Positions 18,334 to 27,397 of a stretch of DNA of 64,000 nt are shown in pieces. Every line of letters begins with the position of its first letter. Position 1 is the first letter of the stretch. The notes below the pieces were generated by a model. The model saw only the letters and a program-made list of their open reading frames with translations, did not search any database and was not told the origin of the DNA. Source of the stretch: Burkholderia sp. PAMC 26561 (GTDB lineage Bacteria > Pseudomonadota > Gammaproteobacteria > Burkholderiales > Burkholderiaceae); the NCBI RefSeq assembly GCF_001557535.2, contig NZ_CP014310.1, positions 372,001-436,000 on the forward strand, in the 5' to 3' direction. A program made the position numbers and the translations under genes.

Positions 18334-19487
18334 TTTTTGCAACATGTATGGACGCCCCCGGCTTGTCAAACGATTCATTCCGTGATGGTTCGAAGGTGGA
18401 GATTGCAGCCATGTATCCGGACTTCATGTCAGGCTCATGCCTGCTGTCCCTGATGGAATTCGCTGGTCGGCGCCTTATCAACGCTGCGAGCTTCACGCTC
18501 GTGTTGCAAATCAGGCTTCTGCTAACCGCGGTCTGACCGTCTTGCCATCACTGTTTGATCGCCTGAGCAATCGTTGGTCTGGGAAATAACTTTTGAATGC
18601 GTTGGTCTCCTTGAATTCAGGTCTGCGTAGCTGGTCGCACCTCAGCAGACATGTAATCAGAACGGAAATCCCGATTATGTGCGAGCAGCGCCCAGATGAT
18701 GCGCGCATTCTTGTTCGCCAGCGCGACGGCGGTCACATTGACATTTCGTCGTGCAAGCAACGTTTGGAGCCAACTGCCTGTTGCACCTTTGAGCTTCGCC
18801 CTGTAGATGACCGCGCGGGCGCCGTGGATGAGCAATGTTCGCAGATAAGGGTCCCCTCGCTTACTGATACCCAGCAACACGTTCTTTCCACCGCTCGAAG
18901 TCTGTCGGGGAACGAGACCGAGCCACGCAGCCAACTGACGACCGCTGGAGAAGTTCCGCGCATTGCCTATGGTTGCGGTCAGCGCACTGGCAGTAATCGG
19001 ACCGATCCCAGGGACTTGCGCGAGCTTGCAACTCAACTCACAGCTCCGATGCCACGCTTCGATCTGGGCTCCGATTTCGTCGACCTGGCGGTGGAGTTCC
19101 TTCAGGTGTTCCATCAGTCTCTGCACGAGCAGTCGGAACGTGCTCGGGAGTTCATTGGTCGCGTCTTCGATCAATTCCGGCACCTGCTTGGCAATGTGCG
19201 TAATACCTTGAGCAACAACCAGTCCAAATTCCGCAAGCAACCCTCGGATCTGGTTAGCCTGCGCGGTACGGGCTTTGACGAAGCCTTGACGAGCCCGATG
19301 CAGCGACAGTACAGCCTGTTGCTCGACGTTTTTGATGGGCACAAATCTCATGTTTGGTCGTGCGACGGCCTCGCAAATCGCCTCAGCATCTGCGACATCA
19401 TTTTTATTGGTCTTGACATAGGGTTTGACGAACTGCGGCGCCATCAGACAGACCGTGTGGCCAAAGGCTTGCAGTTTTCTCGCCCAC
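18334..19487 (-). mobile_element. IS110-family element (IS1111-like), left copy, truncated
   Basis: From TTTTTGCAACATGTATGG at 18334 the DNA is nearly identical to the copy starting at 58758. Near its outer edge it carries ATGGACGCCCCC, matched by GGGGGCGTCCAT near the other end, as expected for subterminal repeats of the IS1111 group. At 19488 it is interrupted by an IS630 piece. Only the far 39 bases of the IS110 (19841-19879) survive beyond it, so the transposase start region is lost. Confidence 0.85.
18617..19487 (-). pseudogene. IS110-family transposase, N-terminus deleted
   Basis: About 290 codons match the 348-residue transposase reconstructed at 59.0-63.5 kb. They start at WARKLQAFGHTVCLMAPQFV and keep NKNDVADAEAICEAVARPN and the C-terminal VPGIGPITASALTATIGN. 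The first 58 or so residues, including the first catalytic Asp (GIDLAK), were replaced by IS630 DNA at 19488. A handful of substitutions separate it from the other copy. Confidence 0.88.
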
Positions 19488-19841
19488 TAGTCCACTGCGT
19501 CACTGACTTGGCACCGGGCAAATTCGACGGGAAGGATCGTCATACTTCCATTTGATTGGTTTCGGGTTTTGATTGTGCTCGCGGATATAACGCATCAGTT
19601 TGCGATCCAGATCCTTCACCGAAGTGAAGACGCCGCGAGCGATCACATCACGCTGAATGCGTGAGAACCAGTTTTCCACCTGGTTAAGCCACGAAGAGTA
19701 AGTCGGCGTGAAGTGCAAGCGCACGTTGCGATGCGCGGTGAGAAAGTCGACCACCCGCTGCGTCTTGTGGCTGCTCACGTTATCGCAAATGACGTGGATT
19801 TCCCGACGTTTGGGCTGGCTGGCGACGACGTCAGTCAGAAA
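19488..19841 (-). mobile_element. IS630-family 3' fragment, copy C
   Basis: Begins with the IS630 inverted repeat (TAGTCCACTGCGTCA) and encodes the last 110 or so residues of the same transposase as at 22409-23461, including CDNVSSHKTQRVVDFL and LNQVENWFSRI. It ends abruptly at about 19841 after GACGTCAGTCAGAA, where the terminal 39 bases of the IS110 follow (to 19879). A deletion has fused the inside of the IS630 to the IS110 end. Confidence 0.85.
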
Positions 19842-19879
19842 TGCCGTTTCGGGTGGGGGCGTCCATCCCATTAACGCCA
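19841..19879. mobile_element. Terminal fragment of IS110 element
   Basis: ATGCCGTTTCGGGTGGGGGC and the following bases to CCATTAACGCCA are identical to 63507-63545, the 5' transposase end of the right-hand IS110. This is all that remains of that side of the left-hand copy. Confidence 0.8.
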
Positions 19880-20073
19880 TTCTTAGACGAGAGTTGACCA
19901 AACCGTGGGAAGCCATTTTGGTCGGCTTGGCCGCCGTCATAGACGGCGTGCCGGTGCCGTACCGGATGGGATATGGTGCTTCGAATCTGAGAAGGCTTTA
20001 ACAAAAAAAGCCCGCCGGACAGCAAATCGCGTCTGAAGGAGACGTTTGTGACACTGCGCGGCGAGCTCGCATT

Positions 20074-21267
20074 TCAAGTTCCAGCAAGTCCTTGAATACT
20101 AATCTTCGAGACAGTGTTTGCCGGCTGTTCCCCAAGCTTAGTAAGCGATCCGTCCGTACCGATGGAGTAAGCCACAATCTTGTCATCGCCAGGAAAATCT
20201 TGGTAGAGGAATTTGCTATCTGAACTAATCCAGGAATCCTCCGCAAAGCTCGCCAGGCCAGGGGTTACCGAGGGTTCCGAAGCCGCATTGCCATTAACCA
20301 GTGTCAGACGACCGCTGGCGTCGATGGAATAGAGCGCGATAACCCCGCTGGCGTTGCTTGCATAAGCGAACTTGTTATCGGGCGTGAGCGCAAGCCAGCA
20401 AGGACCGCCCGTTCCCGGAACGGTCAATGGTCCGCTCAGCGCTGACAGGATGCCGCTGTCCGCGAGCAGATAGGAGCTAGCCGTATTGCTTACCGCCTCA
20501 AGGGTCACTGCCACACGGGCGAGTGCGCCCCTTCCGAAGTGCGAGCTGAACGGCCCCATGCCCAGTGTCGGCGAGTCGACCGCGGCGCCAAGGGTGCCAT
20601 CGGCATTAATCGCATAGGTTAGCAGGCTGGTGCTGGCCGCCGCGCCGGTACCCACGGCAAGACTCCGCACATCGACGAGGACAAACTTTCCGTCAGGAGA
20701 AACGGTTACCTGAGTCGGTAGCGCGTTGGCCTGCAGGGTCGGATACTGACCAATCTGCGTGAGCGCGCCATTAGCCCCGACTCTGTAAGCACCAAGTTGA
20801 TTCTGTCCTTGTTGATAGGTGACGTAAAGCACTCCGTTTGCGTACGCGAGTGATGTGGGGAGTACTCCGTTGATCGGTGACGTGACCAACAGCGTAGGAT
20901 TGCCGCCGGCGTGATCGATTGAAAATACGCTCACAGAGTTGTCTCCCGCATTGGTGACGAAAAGACGGGTCGAATCGGAGCTGACAATGACGCTGTTGTC
21001 GCTGGTCAACGAGTCCAGGCCCACTGTACCGCCGTTGGCGAACGTCACACCGCCAGTTCCTTTGCCCCCCGTCTTGACCGGCACACCCGAACTGAGAGTA
21101 CCGTCGGCGTTGCGCGTGAAGTGCAACACGGCATTGGTGACATCATTGGACTGTGCAAATAGTTGTGGCGCAACCGGAGTCGATACTGCGTTACCGTTGT
21201 CGCTTCCGCCACAAGCTGCCAACACCCATATCGATATTGCAGATACCATCATTGTTTTTTTAAACAT
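20074..21267 (-). CDS. Lactonase-family beta-propeller lipoprotein
   Basis: This 397-residue secreted protein has a lipoprotein signal peptide with lipobox LAAC (Cys19 in WVLAACGGSDNG). A seven-bladed propeller follows with repeated blade motifs such as SSDSTRLFVTNAGDNSVSVF, VSPDGKFVLVD and TPDNKFAYASNASGVIALYS. It resembles the 6-phosphogluconolactonase/YncE-like group (PF10282 type); such exported members mostly have no proven lactonase activity. It stands alone between IS remnants and no operon partner is visible. Codon use is less extreme than in the catabolic block. A GCCCGCC-rich stretch followed by T residues on its downstream side (about 20007-20022) may act as a weak terminator. Confidence 0.8.
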   Translation of the reverse strand: MFKKTMMVSAISIWVLAACGGSDNGNAVSTPVAPQLFAQSNDVTNAVLHFTRNADGTLSSGVPVKTGGKGTGGVTFANGGTVGLDSLTSDNSVIVSSDSTRLFVTNAGDNSVSVFSIDHAGGNPTLLVTSPINGVLPTSLAYANGVLYVTYQQGQNQLGAYRVGANGALTQIGQYPTLQANALPTQVTVSPDGKFVLVDVRSLAVGTGAAASTSLLTYAINADGTLGAAVDSPTLGMGPFSSHFGRGALARVAVTLEAVSNTASSYLLADSGILSALSGPLTVPGTGGPCWLALTPDNKFAYASNASGVIALYSIDASGRLTLVNGNAASEPSVTPGLASFAEDSWISSDSKFLYQDFPGDDKIVAYSIGTDGSLTKLGEQPANTVSKISIQGLAGT

Positions 21268-22240
21268 GAGCCCCTCTTAATGATATGAGCGATATGTGGA
21301 TTATCAAACCTGCATATCGAGTGAAAGTCAGGATGCGCGGTACCAGACCCGAGAACCCTGATGTAAACCCTCGTTTGCCTCGGGCTGGCAATGACTCTGC
21401 CTGCACCAAAGTAAGCAACGGCACGCGTGACGCGGCCATCAACTTGGTAGTTCTGTTTTCCATCGCAGCTGGTTACAGTAAACGAAACTTTTTTCGTCGG
21501 GGCCCGGCGCAATTGTTTTCAGGGTTGCCGGTCGTCATCAAGGAAGCGCAAACTATGTGTTCGCTTGACGAAAGCTACATCACGTGCAGGGCGGTCAGGC
21601 GTCAGTGCTAGTGAGCATGAGGTACAAGCTCCAACCTGGACGAAGCGATGATATGGGTTCCGTGAACTCCAGCGACTGCTAGGTAAGAAGACGATGGAAG
21701 CGGTGATCCTCCGCGGAGCAACGCTGTATAAGCAAATAAAAAGTTTGATTGCGCTCTCACCATTGCTACCAAAAGGCGGCCGGTGAAGACGGTCTGTGAT
21801 GACCCGAACGTGTCGCGTTCTCATCAAGCGCGATGATGATTGCTTGACAAAAAGAAGATGCCCGTCCGTACGACATCCGCTTATTCATGAGGTCCATAAA
21901 CTGGTCGCTGACTGGCTACTCATGCCTCCACCATGGCTAGGATCTCCGCAGCCGAGGACGGGCCGCACCCGAGGTTCCTTGCGTTGATGGGGACCCGATT
22001 TATTAGGCCATTTTTCCTAACGTCGTATTGCGCGCGCGCCGTTCCTGCCATCCGAGCGCCAACGGTGGTCAGACCACGACGGGGCGGGGTATTGCGCGCT
22101 GATGCCCGGATAGCTTCCCAATTTTTTTGTGCCCACGGCGTCCGGCTACGCGTCAAGTTTGCAGGGATTGCTGCGATTGCGAATCCACGAGCCGGGCTGG
22201 GACAGCTGCCAGAGGCATGGTGCGCGGTGACTTGCTATAG
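21268..22240. other. About 970 bp without a recognisable gene
   Basis: Contains the promoter region of the lipoprotein gene and short overlapping frames on both strands (for example 21920-22156 minus, 78 codons). I cannot tie any of these to a family. Lower coding character than the flanks suggests decayed DNA. Confidence 0.35.
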
Positions 22241-22336
22241 GCCGAAGAAAACGGCTTCAAAGGTGCATTCAAGGCAGAGAGCGAAAACTATTGCTGCTAC
22301 GACGCCGAGAAGACCCTGACTTTCCTCAACAAGTAA
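22241..22336 (+). pseudogene. C-terminal scrap of an unidentified protein
   Basis: An open stretch ends AEENGFKGAFKAESENYCCY then DAEKTLTFLNK and TAA at 22334-22336. The composition and clean ending look like the true C-terminus of a folded enzyme, but no start or domain remains. I cannot name the family. It lies 20 bases before the IS630 element. Confidence 0.35.
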
Positions 22337-22357
22337 GCCTGTAACCCATATCGCCCC

Positions 22358-23473
22358 TAGTCCACTGCGTCATTGACTTGGCACCCTGTCTATGTTTGAA
22401 TTTAGGTCATGGGCAAAATGAATCTGACTGATACCGAACGTGCGCAATTACTTTCAGCGGCACGCAGCCGAACGGTGCGCGCGGCGGACGTGCGACGTGC
22501 AAAACTGATCTTGATGCTCGAGGACGGTGAATCGCGCGACGGGATCATGAGCGCACTGGGCTGCGACTCACGTTTCATCGCACGTTGGTCGGGGCGCTTC
22601 CTCAACGAGCGACTGGCCGGCATGTACGCTCGCCACCCCGGGCGCGCTCCTGTGCAGCCGCCTGCCAAGTTGGAAGCGCGGGTACTCAGCCGCACCCTCA
22701 AGCACAAACCATCCGACGGTTCGACACACTGGAGCAGCTACAAGCTCGCAGCAGAACTGGGCGACGTGTCGGTCTCGGCCGTGCAGCGCATTTGGCGCAA
22801 ACACGGCATCAAGCCGCAGCGTTTGGAACGACACATGGTCTCCAACGACCCGGACTTCGAGACCAAGGCGGCCGACGTGATTGGGCTGTATCTGAATCCG
22901 CCGGCGCACGCGGCGGTGTTCTGCGCGGATGAGAAGACTGCGATCCAGGCACTTGAGCGTAAGGACCGGATGCTGCCGCTGTCGCCGGGACGCGCCGAGA
23001 GCCATGGCTTCGAATACAAACGCAACGGGACACTCAGCCTGTTCGCGGCGTTCAATACGGCGACCGGCGAGGTGCCGGGCAAGACGGCGTCGCGCCACAC
23101 CAGCGAGCAGTTTGTGGCCTTTCTGACTGACGTCGTCGCCAGCCAGCCCAAACGTCGGGAAATCCACGTCATTTGCGATAACGTAAGCAGCCACAAGACG
23201 CAGCGGGTGGTCGACTTTCTCACCGCGCATCGCAACGTACGCTTGCACTTCACGCCGACTTACTCGTCGTGGCTTAACCAGGTCGAAAACTGGTTCTCAC
23301 GCATTCAGCGTGATGTGATCGCCCGCGGCGTCTTCACTTCGGTGAAGGATCTGGATCGCAAACTGATGCGTTATATCCGCGAGCACAATCAGAATCCGAA
23401 ACCAATCAAATGGAAATATGACGATCCTTCCAGTCGAATTCGCCCGGTGCCAAGTCAATGACGCAGTGGACTA
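22358..23473 (+). mobile_element. IS630-family element, copy B (intact)
   Basis: Inverted repeats TAGTCCACTGCGTCATTGAC (from 22358) and its complement (to 23473) bracket an uninterrupted transposase gene. TA is present at both outer edges as expected for this family. It is opposite in orientation to copy A at 3732-4847, so recombination between them would invert the 18 kb in between. Confidence 0.92.
22409..23461 (+). CDS. IS630-family transposase
   Basis: This 350-residue Tc1/mariner-superfamily transposase cuts and pastes the element at TA sites. It has an N-terminal winged or helix-turn-helix pair (residues about 10-140, including GDVSVSAVQRIWRKHGIKP) and a DDE core with D174 (FCADEKTAIQ), D257 (HVICDNVSSHK) and E293 (QVENWFSRI). 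The stop codon lies within the right inverted repeat. It is the only one of the three copies with a complete gene and is likely the source of the others. Confidence 0.93.
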   Translation: MGKMNLTDTERAQLLSAARSRTVRAADVRRAKLILMLEDGESRDGIMSALGCDSRFIARWSGRFLNERLAGMYARHPGRAPVQPPAKLEARVLSRTLKHKPSDGSTHWSSYKLAAELGDVSVSAVQRIWRKHGIKPQRLERHMVSNDPDFETKAADVIGLYLNPPAHAAVFCADEKTAIQALERKDRMLPLSPGRAESHGFEYKRNGTLSLFAAFNTATGEVPGKTASRHTSEQFVAFLTDVVASQPKRREIHVICDNVSSHKTQRVVDFLTAHRNVRLHFTPTYSSWLNQVENWFSRIQRDVIARGVFTSVKDLDRKLMRYIREHNQNPKPIKWKYDDPSSRIRPVPSQ

Positions 23474-23784
23474 GTGAGAGGCCCGCATAAAAACTGGATG
23501 TCGGGAATTACGGCAAAACGATAGAGGGATTAGCGTGTTGTGTTGTGAATGATCGGTCAGCAGTCTGCACGCAATAAAGGCTTTGCTCGACTAATCATGG
23601 TGTTGGATTGCGCTAACGTCGTAAGCGCGAATCGCTTCGGAAATTTGCTTACCTCTTGAATTTTCTTTGTTAAGTCTTACCGATGTAAGTATAGTTTCTG
23701 TCCCATCATGCTCGGGGCGGTTTCATCGCTTGTGGACTTTGATCGATCATCGACTCGTAGACAGAGGGATATCGGCCTGTTAAA
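23474..23784. other. Intergenic, upstream region of aldolase gene
   Basis: About 310 bp of comparatively AT-rich DNA between the IS630 end and the regulatory site. No gene is seen. It probably holds the promoter of the class II aldolase gene. Confidence 0.4.
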
Positions 23785-23797
23785 GTGAATTCAGAAT
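23785..23797 (+). promoter_or_regulatory. Operator-like site GTGAATTCAGAAT
   Basis: This is one of six related sites. It matches the TCTGAATTCAGAAT palindrome at 11 of 13 positions and sits 38 bp before the aldolase ATG at 23835. The neighbouring -10 and -35 boxes are not clear. Confidence 0.5.
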
Positions 23798-23834
23798 CCT
23801 TTTGTGAAACTATCCCTTTTATACGGGAGGCCAT

Positions 23835-24611
23835 ATGCCATCTGTAAGCGCAACAAATGCGCAACTTCCCATTGCCTGTTCTGACACCGAGTGGGCCGCA
23901 CGCGTTAAGTTGGCCGCGACTTATCGCGTTTTTTTTATGCTCGGTTGGCACGAACTCATTTTCAACCATATAACCTTGCGCATACCGGGAAGTCACGATC
24001 AGTTACTGATCAATCCGTTCGGTCTCGCCTATGACGAGGTCACCGCATCAAACCTTGTGAAGATCGACCTTACTGGCAAGATTCTCAGTGACAGTCGCTA
24101 TCCCGTGAATCCGGCCGGTTTGACCATCCACAGCGCGGTACACGGCAATATTCCCGACGCGCATTGCGTAATGCACATCCACACCACCGCGAGTGTGGCG
24201 GTGGCGTGCATGGAGGAGGGTCTGGAAGACAACAACATCTATTCATCGCAACTGTACGACAAGGTCGCGTATCACACCTTCGAAGGCACGACGGTGCACG
24301 ATGAAGAGAAGTCGCGCATGGTGGCGTCGTTGAGCAACAAGCGTCTGATGATCCTGCGCAACCATGGCCTGCTTGCGCATGGTGCTACCCTCGGCCACGC
24401 GTTCGTGCTGATCTGGACGCTCAATCGCGCCTGCGAAATTCAGCTCGCGACCCATTCCATGCGCGGTAAGACGATCCTCGTCGATCCGGAGATCAGCGAG
24501 CGTTCGACCCGCGATGCGCTGCAATACGATCCGCGTTTTGGCGGTGGCGATCAGGTGCTCGACGCCCTGATCCGTCGCCTGGACCGTACCGATACGAGCT
24601 ACCAGCAGTAA
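23835..24611 (+). CDS. Class II aldolase/adducin-family protein
   Basis: This 258-residue cytoplasmic protein is related to zinc-dependent fuculose- and ribulose-phosphate aldolases and to decarboxylases. The zinc-ligand histidines are visible as HIHT (about residues 115-118) and RNHGLL (about 176-181). Conserved segments FNHITLRIPG and LINPFGLAYDEVTASNLVKI are typical of the subgroup found in aromatic and hydroxyacid catabolic clusters rather than sugar pathways. An operator-like palindrome lies 38 bp upstream. The gene converges on the LysR gene with a 6-bp gap. The substrate is unknown; retro-aldol cleavage or decarboxylation of a hydroxy-oxo acid is a reasonable guess. Confidence 0.82.
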   Translation: MPSVSATNAQLPIACSDTEWAARVKLAATYRVFFMLGWHELIFNHITLRIPGSHDQLLINPFGLAYDEVTASNLVKIDLTGKILSDSRYPVNPAGLTIHSAVHGNIPDAHCVMHIHTTASVAVACMEEGLEDNNIYSSQLYDKVAYHTFEGTTVHDEEKSRMVASLSNKRLMILRNHGLLAHGATLGHAFVLIWTLNRACEIQLATHSMRGKTILVDPEISERSTRDALQYDPRFGGGDQVLDALIRRLDRTDTSYQQ

Positions 24612-24617
24612 GTCCGT

Positions 24618-25556
24618 TCAGGGCTTCGCGGCGAACATGTCGAGCAGCGTGTCGCGCAGCCAGCGAATGCCGGCGTCGCTGGCGAAGCGGACATGCGTAT
24701 GTATCTTCACTTCTATAGCCGGCAGATCGAACGGTAGCGCCAGCAGCCGGAACGCCCTGGACCGGTTGAATCGTTCCGCAATACTGCGCGGGAAGATCAT
24801 CGCAAGATCCGTACTCCGAACGATTTCCTGTGCGACCGTGAAATGCGGCAGGCGCAGCACGATATCGCGTTCCATGCCGAGTTCCGCGAGCCACTGCTCA
24901 ATCATGCGATGGCCCGTGGCGTTCGTGCTCGCGTAGACATAGCGCAACGCGGCTAGATCCTCCTTCGATGCCTTTTTTGCCTTCAGCGGATGTCCCGCGC
25001 GAATCAGGCAGACATGTTCGTCGGAGAAGAGCGTGTCGCTGATACAGCCTTCCGCAAGCCCCGGCACATAGCCGAGCGCGAGATCGATCTCGCCAGCACG
25101 CATGGCCGCGCCCGCCGACTCCGAGGCGAGCTGCACGATCTCGAAGCGGATCTTCGGCGCGCTGCCTTCCAGCGCGGCCAGTAGCGGCGGCAGAAAGTAG
25201 AACTCCGACATATCCGACATCGACAGCTTGAAGACACGTGAGGCGCTGGCCGGATCGAAGTGACCGTGCGCCTGCATTGCGAGACTGATGATGCTGAACG
25301 CTTCGTCGAGGGGGCCGTGCAGGCGGATGGCCGCTTCGGTCGGCACCATGGTCTGCGGCGTGCGCACGAACAGCGGGTCGTCGAAGAGCGTGCGCAGGCG
25401 CCGCAGTGAATGGCTGACCGCCGGTTGCGTCAGGCCGAGCCGTTCGCCCGCTGCCGTGAGGCTGCGCAAGTCCCAGATGGCGAGAAAGACGCGCAACAGG
25501 TTGAGGTCGGTAAGGCCGCTGGCGGGGCCGCTATTCGTCGGGTTCATGGCATCCAT
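24618..25556 (-). CDS. LysR-family transcriptional regulator
   Basis: This 312-residue activator or repressor has an N-terminal winged helix-turn-helix (residues about 17-75; TAAGERLGLTQPAVSHSLRR) and a periplasmic-binding-protein-like effector domain. It is divergent from the flavin monooxygenase gene across 86 bp (25557-25642), the standard LysR arrangement for controlling the neighbour. ATG 25556 or the in-frame ATG three codons later could serve as start. The effector is unknown, possibly the monooxygenase substrate or product. Confidence 0.88.
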   Translation of the reverse strand: MDAMNPTNSGPASGLTDLNLLRVFLAIWDLRSLTAAGERLGLTQPAVSHSLRRLRTLFDDPLFVRTPQTMVPTEAAIRLHGPLDEAFSIISLAMQAHGHFDPASASRVFKLSMSDMSEFYFLPPLLAALEGSAPKIRFEIVQLASESAGAAMRAGEIDLALGYVPGLAEGCISDTLFSDEHVCLIRAGHPLKAKKASKEDLAALRYVYASTNATGHRMIEQWLAELGMERDIVLRLPHFTVAQEIVRSTDLAMIFPRSIAERFNRSRAFRLLALPFDLPAIEVKIHTHVRFASDAGIRWLRDTLLDMFAAKP

Positions 25557-25642
25557 TATTAGTGCGAATTTGACGCGGGTGCAGGGCGATTCTATCGTGA
25601 GGGCAAGTCATTCAACCTGTATGCATTACCCCGGAGCGCACG

Positions 25643-26836
25643 ATGAATCTCGCAGACGATCCCAAGCTGGCGACCATGGTTCCTGTATCGAAGGCGATTG
25701 CCAATCCACTCGATCTCGACGATGTCATTGCGGAAATCGCCGCGCGCCGCGATGAATTCGATCAGCTTTCGCACGTGCCCCGCGACATGATCGCCACCAT
25801 GAAGCGTGCGCGGATCTTCCGTGCCAGCACGCCGAAATGCTTTGGCGGAGACGCGCTGCCGCCCGCCGATTTCATGCGGATGCTCGAACGGATCGCGGTC
25901 GCCGACGGCTCGGCGGCGTGGGTCGCCGCCTTCGGCTCGGCGAACGTCTATCTGGCGGCACTTCCTCTCGACACGCAACGCGTGATCTACGCAAGCGGTC
26001 CGGATCAGGTTTTTGCCGGCGGCCTGTACCCGATTCAGCCCGCCGTTGCGGCGCCGGACGGCTGGACGGTCGGCGGACAGTGGCACTTCGCGAGCGGCTG
26101 CAAGGGCGCGGACTGGATCGGCGTGGGTATTGGCGGCGCACCGGCGGGCAGCGACAGTCCGAACGCCGGCAAGCCACTGACGGCGGTTTTCCGCGCGGAA
26201 GAAGTCGAGATCGTCGACAACTGGAACGTCGTCGGCATGCAGGGCACCGGCAGTCACGATCTGCGCCTGAAAGACAAATTCGTGGCCGATCCGTGGACCT
26301 TCGTGCGTGGCAGCGGGGCGGTCATCGACGAACCTTTGTATAAATATCCTTCCGTGTCCTATCAGGCTGAAGTCCACGCTGCCGTGAACGTCGGTCTTGC
26401 ACGCGCCGCGCTCGACCTCGCCGCGGAAATGTCGGGCGGCACGAAAACCACGACGGGCGCGCCGCGCCTCGCCGATCGCGCGTATTTCCGCATCGAGCTC
26501 GGCCGCGCCGAGGCGCAATGGAGCAGCGCCCGCGCATTCTTCTACGAAGCGTCCGAGCAAGCGTGGGATTCGATCACCGCCGGAAATCCCGTCACGGCCG
26601 AGCAAGCCAGCCTGTTGCGCCTGAGCGCCACCCACGCGGCCCATGTGTGCGCGGATGTGGTCCAGCAGGCGTACCGGCTCGCCGGTGTCGCGGCAATCTA
26701 CCGGAATAACCGGATGCAGCGCCTCGTTCGCGACGCCATGGTCGTCACCCAGCACGCTTTCCTGGGCGAAGCGACCTATGACGGCGCCGGTGCGATTTTC
26801 GCGGGCATCGCGCCCACGATCACGCCGTATCCGTAA
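25643..26836 (+). CDS. iacA: Two-component flavin monooxygenase, acyl-CoA-dehydrogenase fold (IacA/HsaA/DszC-like)
   Basis: This 397-residue group D flavin monooxygenase has the acyl-CoA dehydrogenase fold. It uses reduced flavin from a separate reductase to oxygenate its substrate. Visible segments include VADGSAAWVAAFGSANVYLA, the flavin-site stretch GGQWHFASGCKGADWIGVGI, VVGMQGTGSHDLRLKDKFV and the C-terminal LVRDAMVVTQHAFLGEATYD. The reductase gene follows after 13 bp. IacA, the indole-3-acetate monooxygenase, belongs to this family, and iac-type genes lie at 46-53 kb, so IacA is the leading guess. Phenolic hydroxylases of the HsaA type cannot be excluded from sequence alone. GGAG precedes the ATG. 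The divergent LysR is the likely regulator. Confidence 0.7.
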   Translation: MNLADDPKLATMVPVSKAIANPLDLDDVIAEIAARRDEFDQLSHVPRDMIATMKRARIFRASTPKCFGGDALPPADFMRMLERIAVADGSAAWVAAFGSANVYLAALPLDTQRVIYASGPDQVFAGGLYPIQPAVAAPDGWTVGGQWHFASGCKGADWIGVGIGGAPAGSDSPNAGKPLTAVFRAEEVEIVDNWNVVGMQGTGSHDLRLKDKFVADPWTFVRGSGAVIDEPLYKYPSVSYQAEVHAAVNVGLARAALDLAAEMSGGTKTTTGAPRLADRAYFRIELGRAEAQWSSARAFFYEASEQAWDSITAGNPVTAEQASLLRLSATHAAHVCADVVQQAYRLAGVAAIYRNNRMQRLVRDAMVVTQHAFLGEATYDGAGAIFAGIAPTITPYP

Positions 26837-26849
26837 GCCGGGAGACAGC

Positions 26850-27368
26850 ATGAACGACACCGATAACCGAAAACTGTTCCGCGAGGCGATGGCGCATCTG
26901 TCGGCGGCGGTCAACATCATCACCACGGACGGTCCGCACGGGCGGTGCGGTATCACGGCAAGCGCGGTGTGTTCCGTGACCGACAGCCCGCCCACCATGC
27001 TCGTCTGCGTGAACCGGTCGAGTGCCACACACGCGGTGTTCGCGGGCAACGGCCATGTCTGTATCAATGTGCTGCCCGGCAATCACCAGGAACTCGCGCG
27101 TCATTTTGCCGGCATGACCAACCTACCGATGCACGCCCGCTTCGAGCAGCAGACCTGGACGGCCGGGCGTCTCGGCATGCCCGTTCTCGCCGACGCGCTC
27201 GCGAGCCTGGAAGGACGCATCGTGGAGCGGAAGACGGTGGGTTCGCACTCGGTGATGTTCGTGGAAGTCGCCGATATCGTGGTGCGGCGCGATGGCGACG
27301 GCCTGATCTACTTCGATCGAAATTTTCACCGGCTGGCGCGTATCGCGAGAACGCCGGTGGCCTGTTGA
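26850..27368 (+). CDS. iacG: Flavin reductase (HpaC/IacG-like)
   Basis: This 172-residue NAD(P)H:flavin oxidoreductase supplies reduced FMN or FAD to the monooxygenase encoded just upstream. The flavin_reduct domain covers nearly the whole protein: HLSAAVNIITTDGPHGRCGI, TASAVCSVTDSPPTMLVCVN, and LEGRIVERKTVGSHSVMFVE near the end. Start ATG 26850 follows a GGGAGA ribosome site; longer frames upstream overlie the monooxygenase gene. The 13-bp gap implies one transcript with the oxygenase. Confidence 0.85.
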   Translation: MNDTDNRKLFREAMAHLSAAVNIITTDGPHGRCGITASAVCSVTDSPPTMLVCVNRSSATHAVFAGNGHVCINVLPGNHQELARHFAGMTNLPMHARFEQQTWTAGRLGMPVLADALASLEGRIVERKTVGSHSVMFVEVADIVVRRDGDGLIYFDRNFHRLARIARTPVAC

Positions 27369-27397
27369 AAGCGTCGCGAGAAAGCGCCGCGAAAGCA

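Noticed and set aside
18593..19555. Plus-strand frames of over 300 codons across both IS110 copies
   Set aside because: They are antisense to the IS110 transposase, which has the catalytic motifs. Their duplication merely reflects the duplicated IS.
25592..27082. Long minus-strand frame (496 codons) opposite the flavin monooxygenase
   Set aside because: It is a GC-rich shadow; the plus strand encodes two clearly recognisable proteins and the minus frame has no domain.
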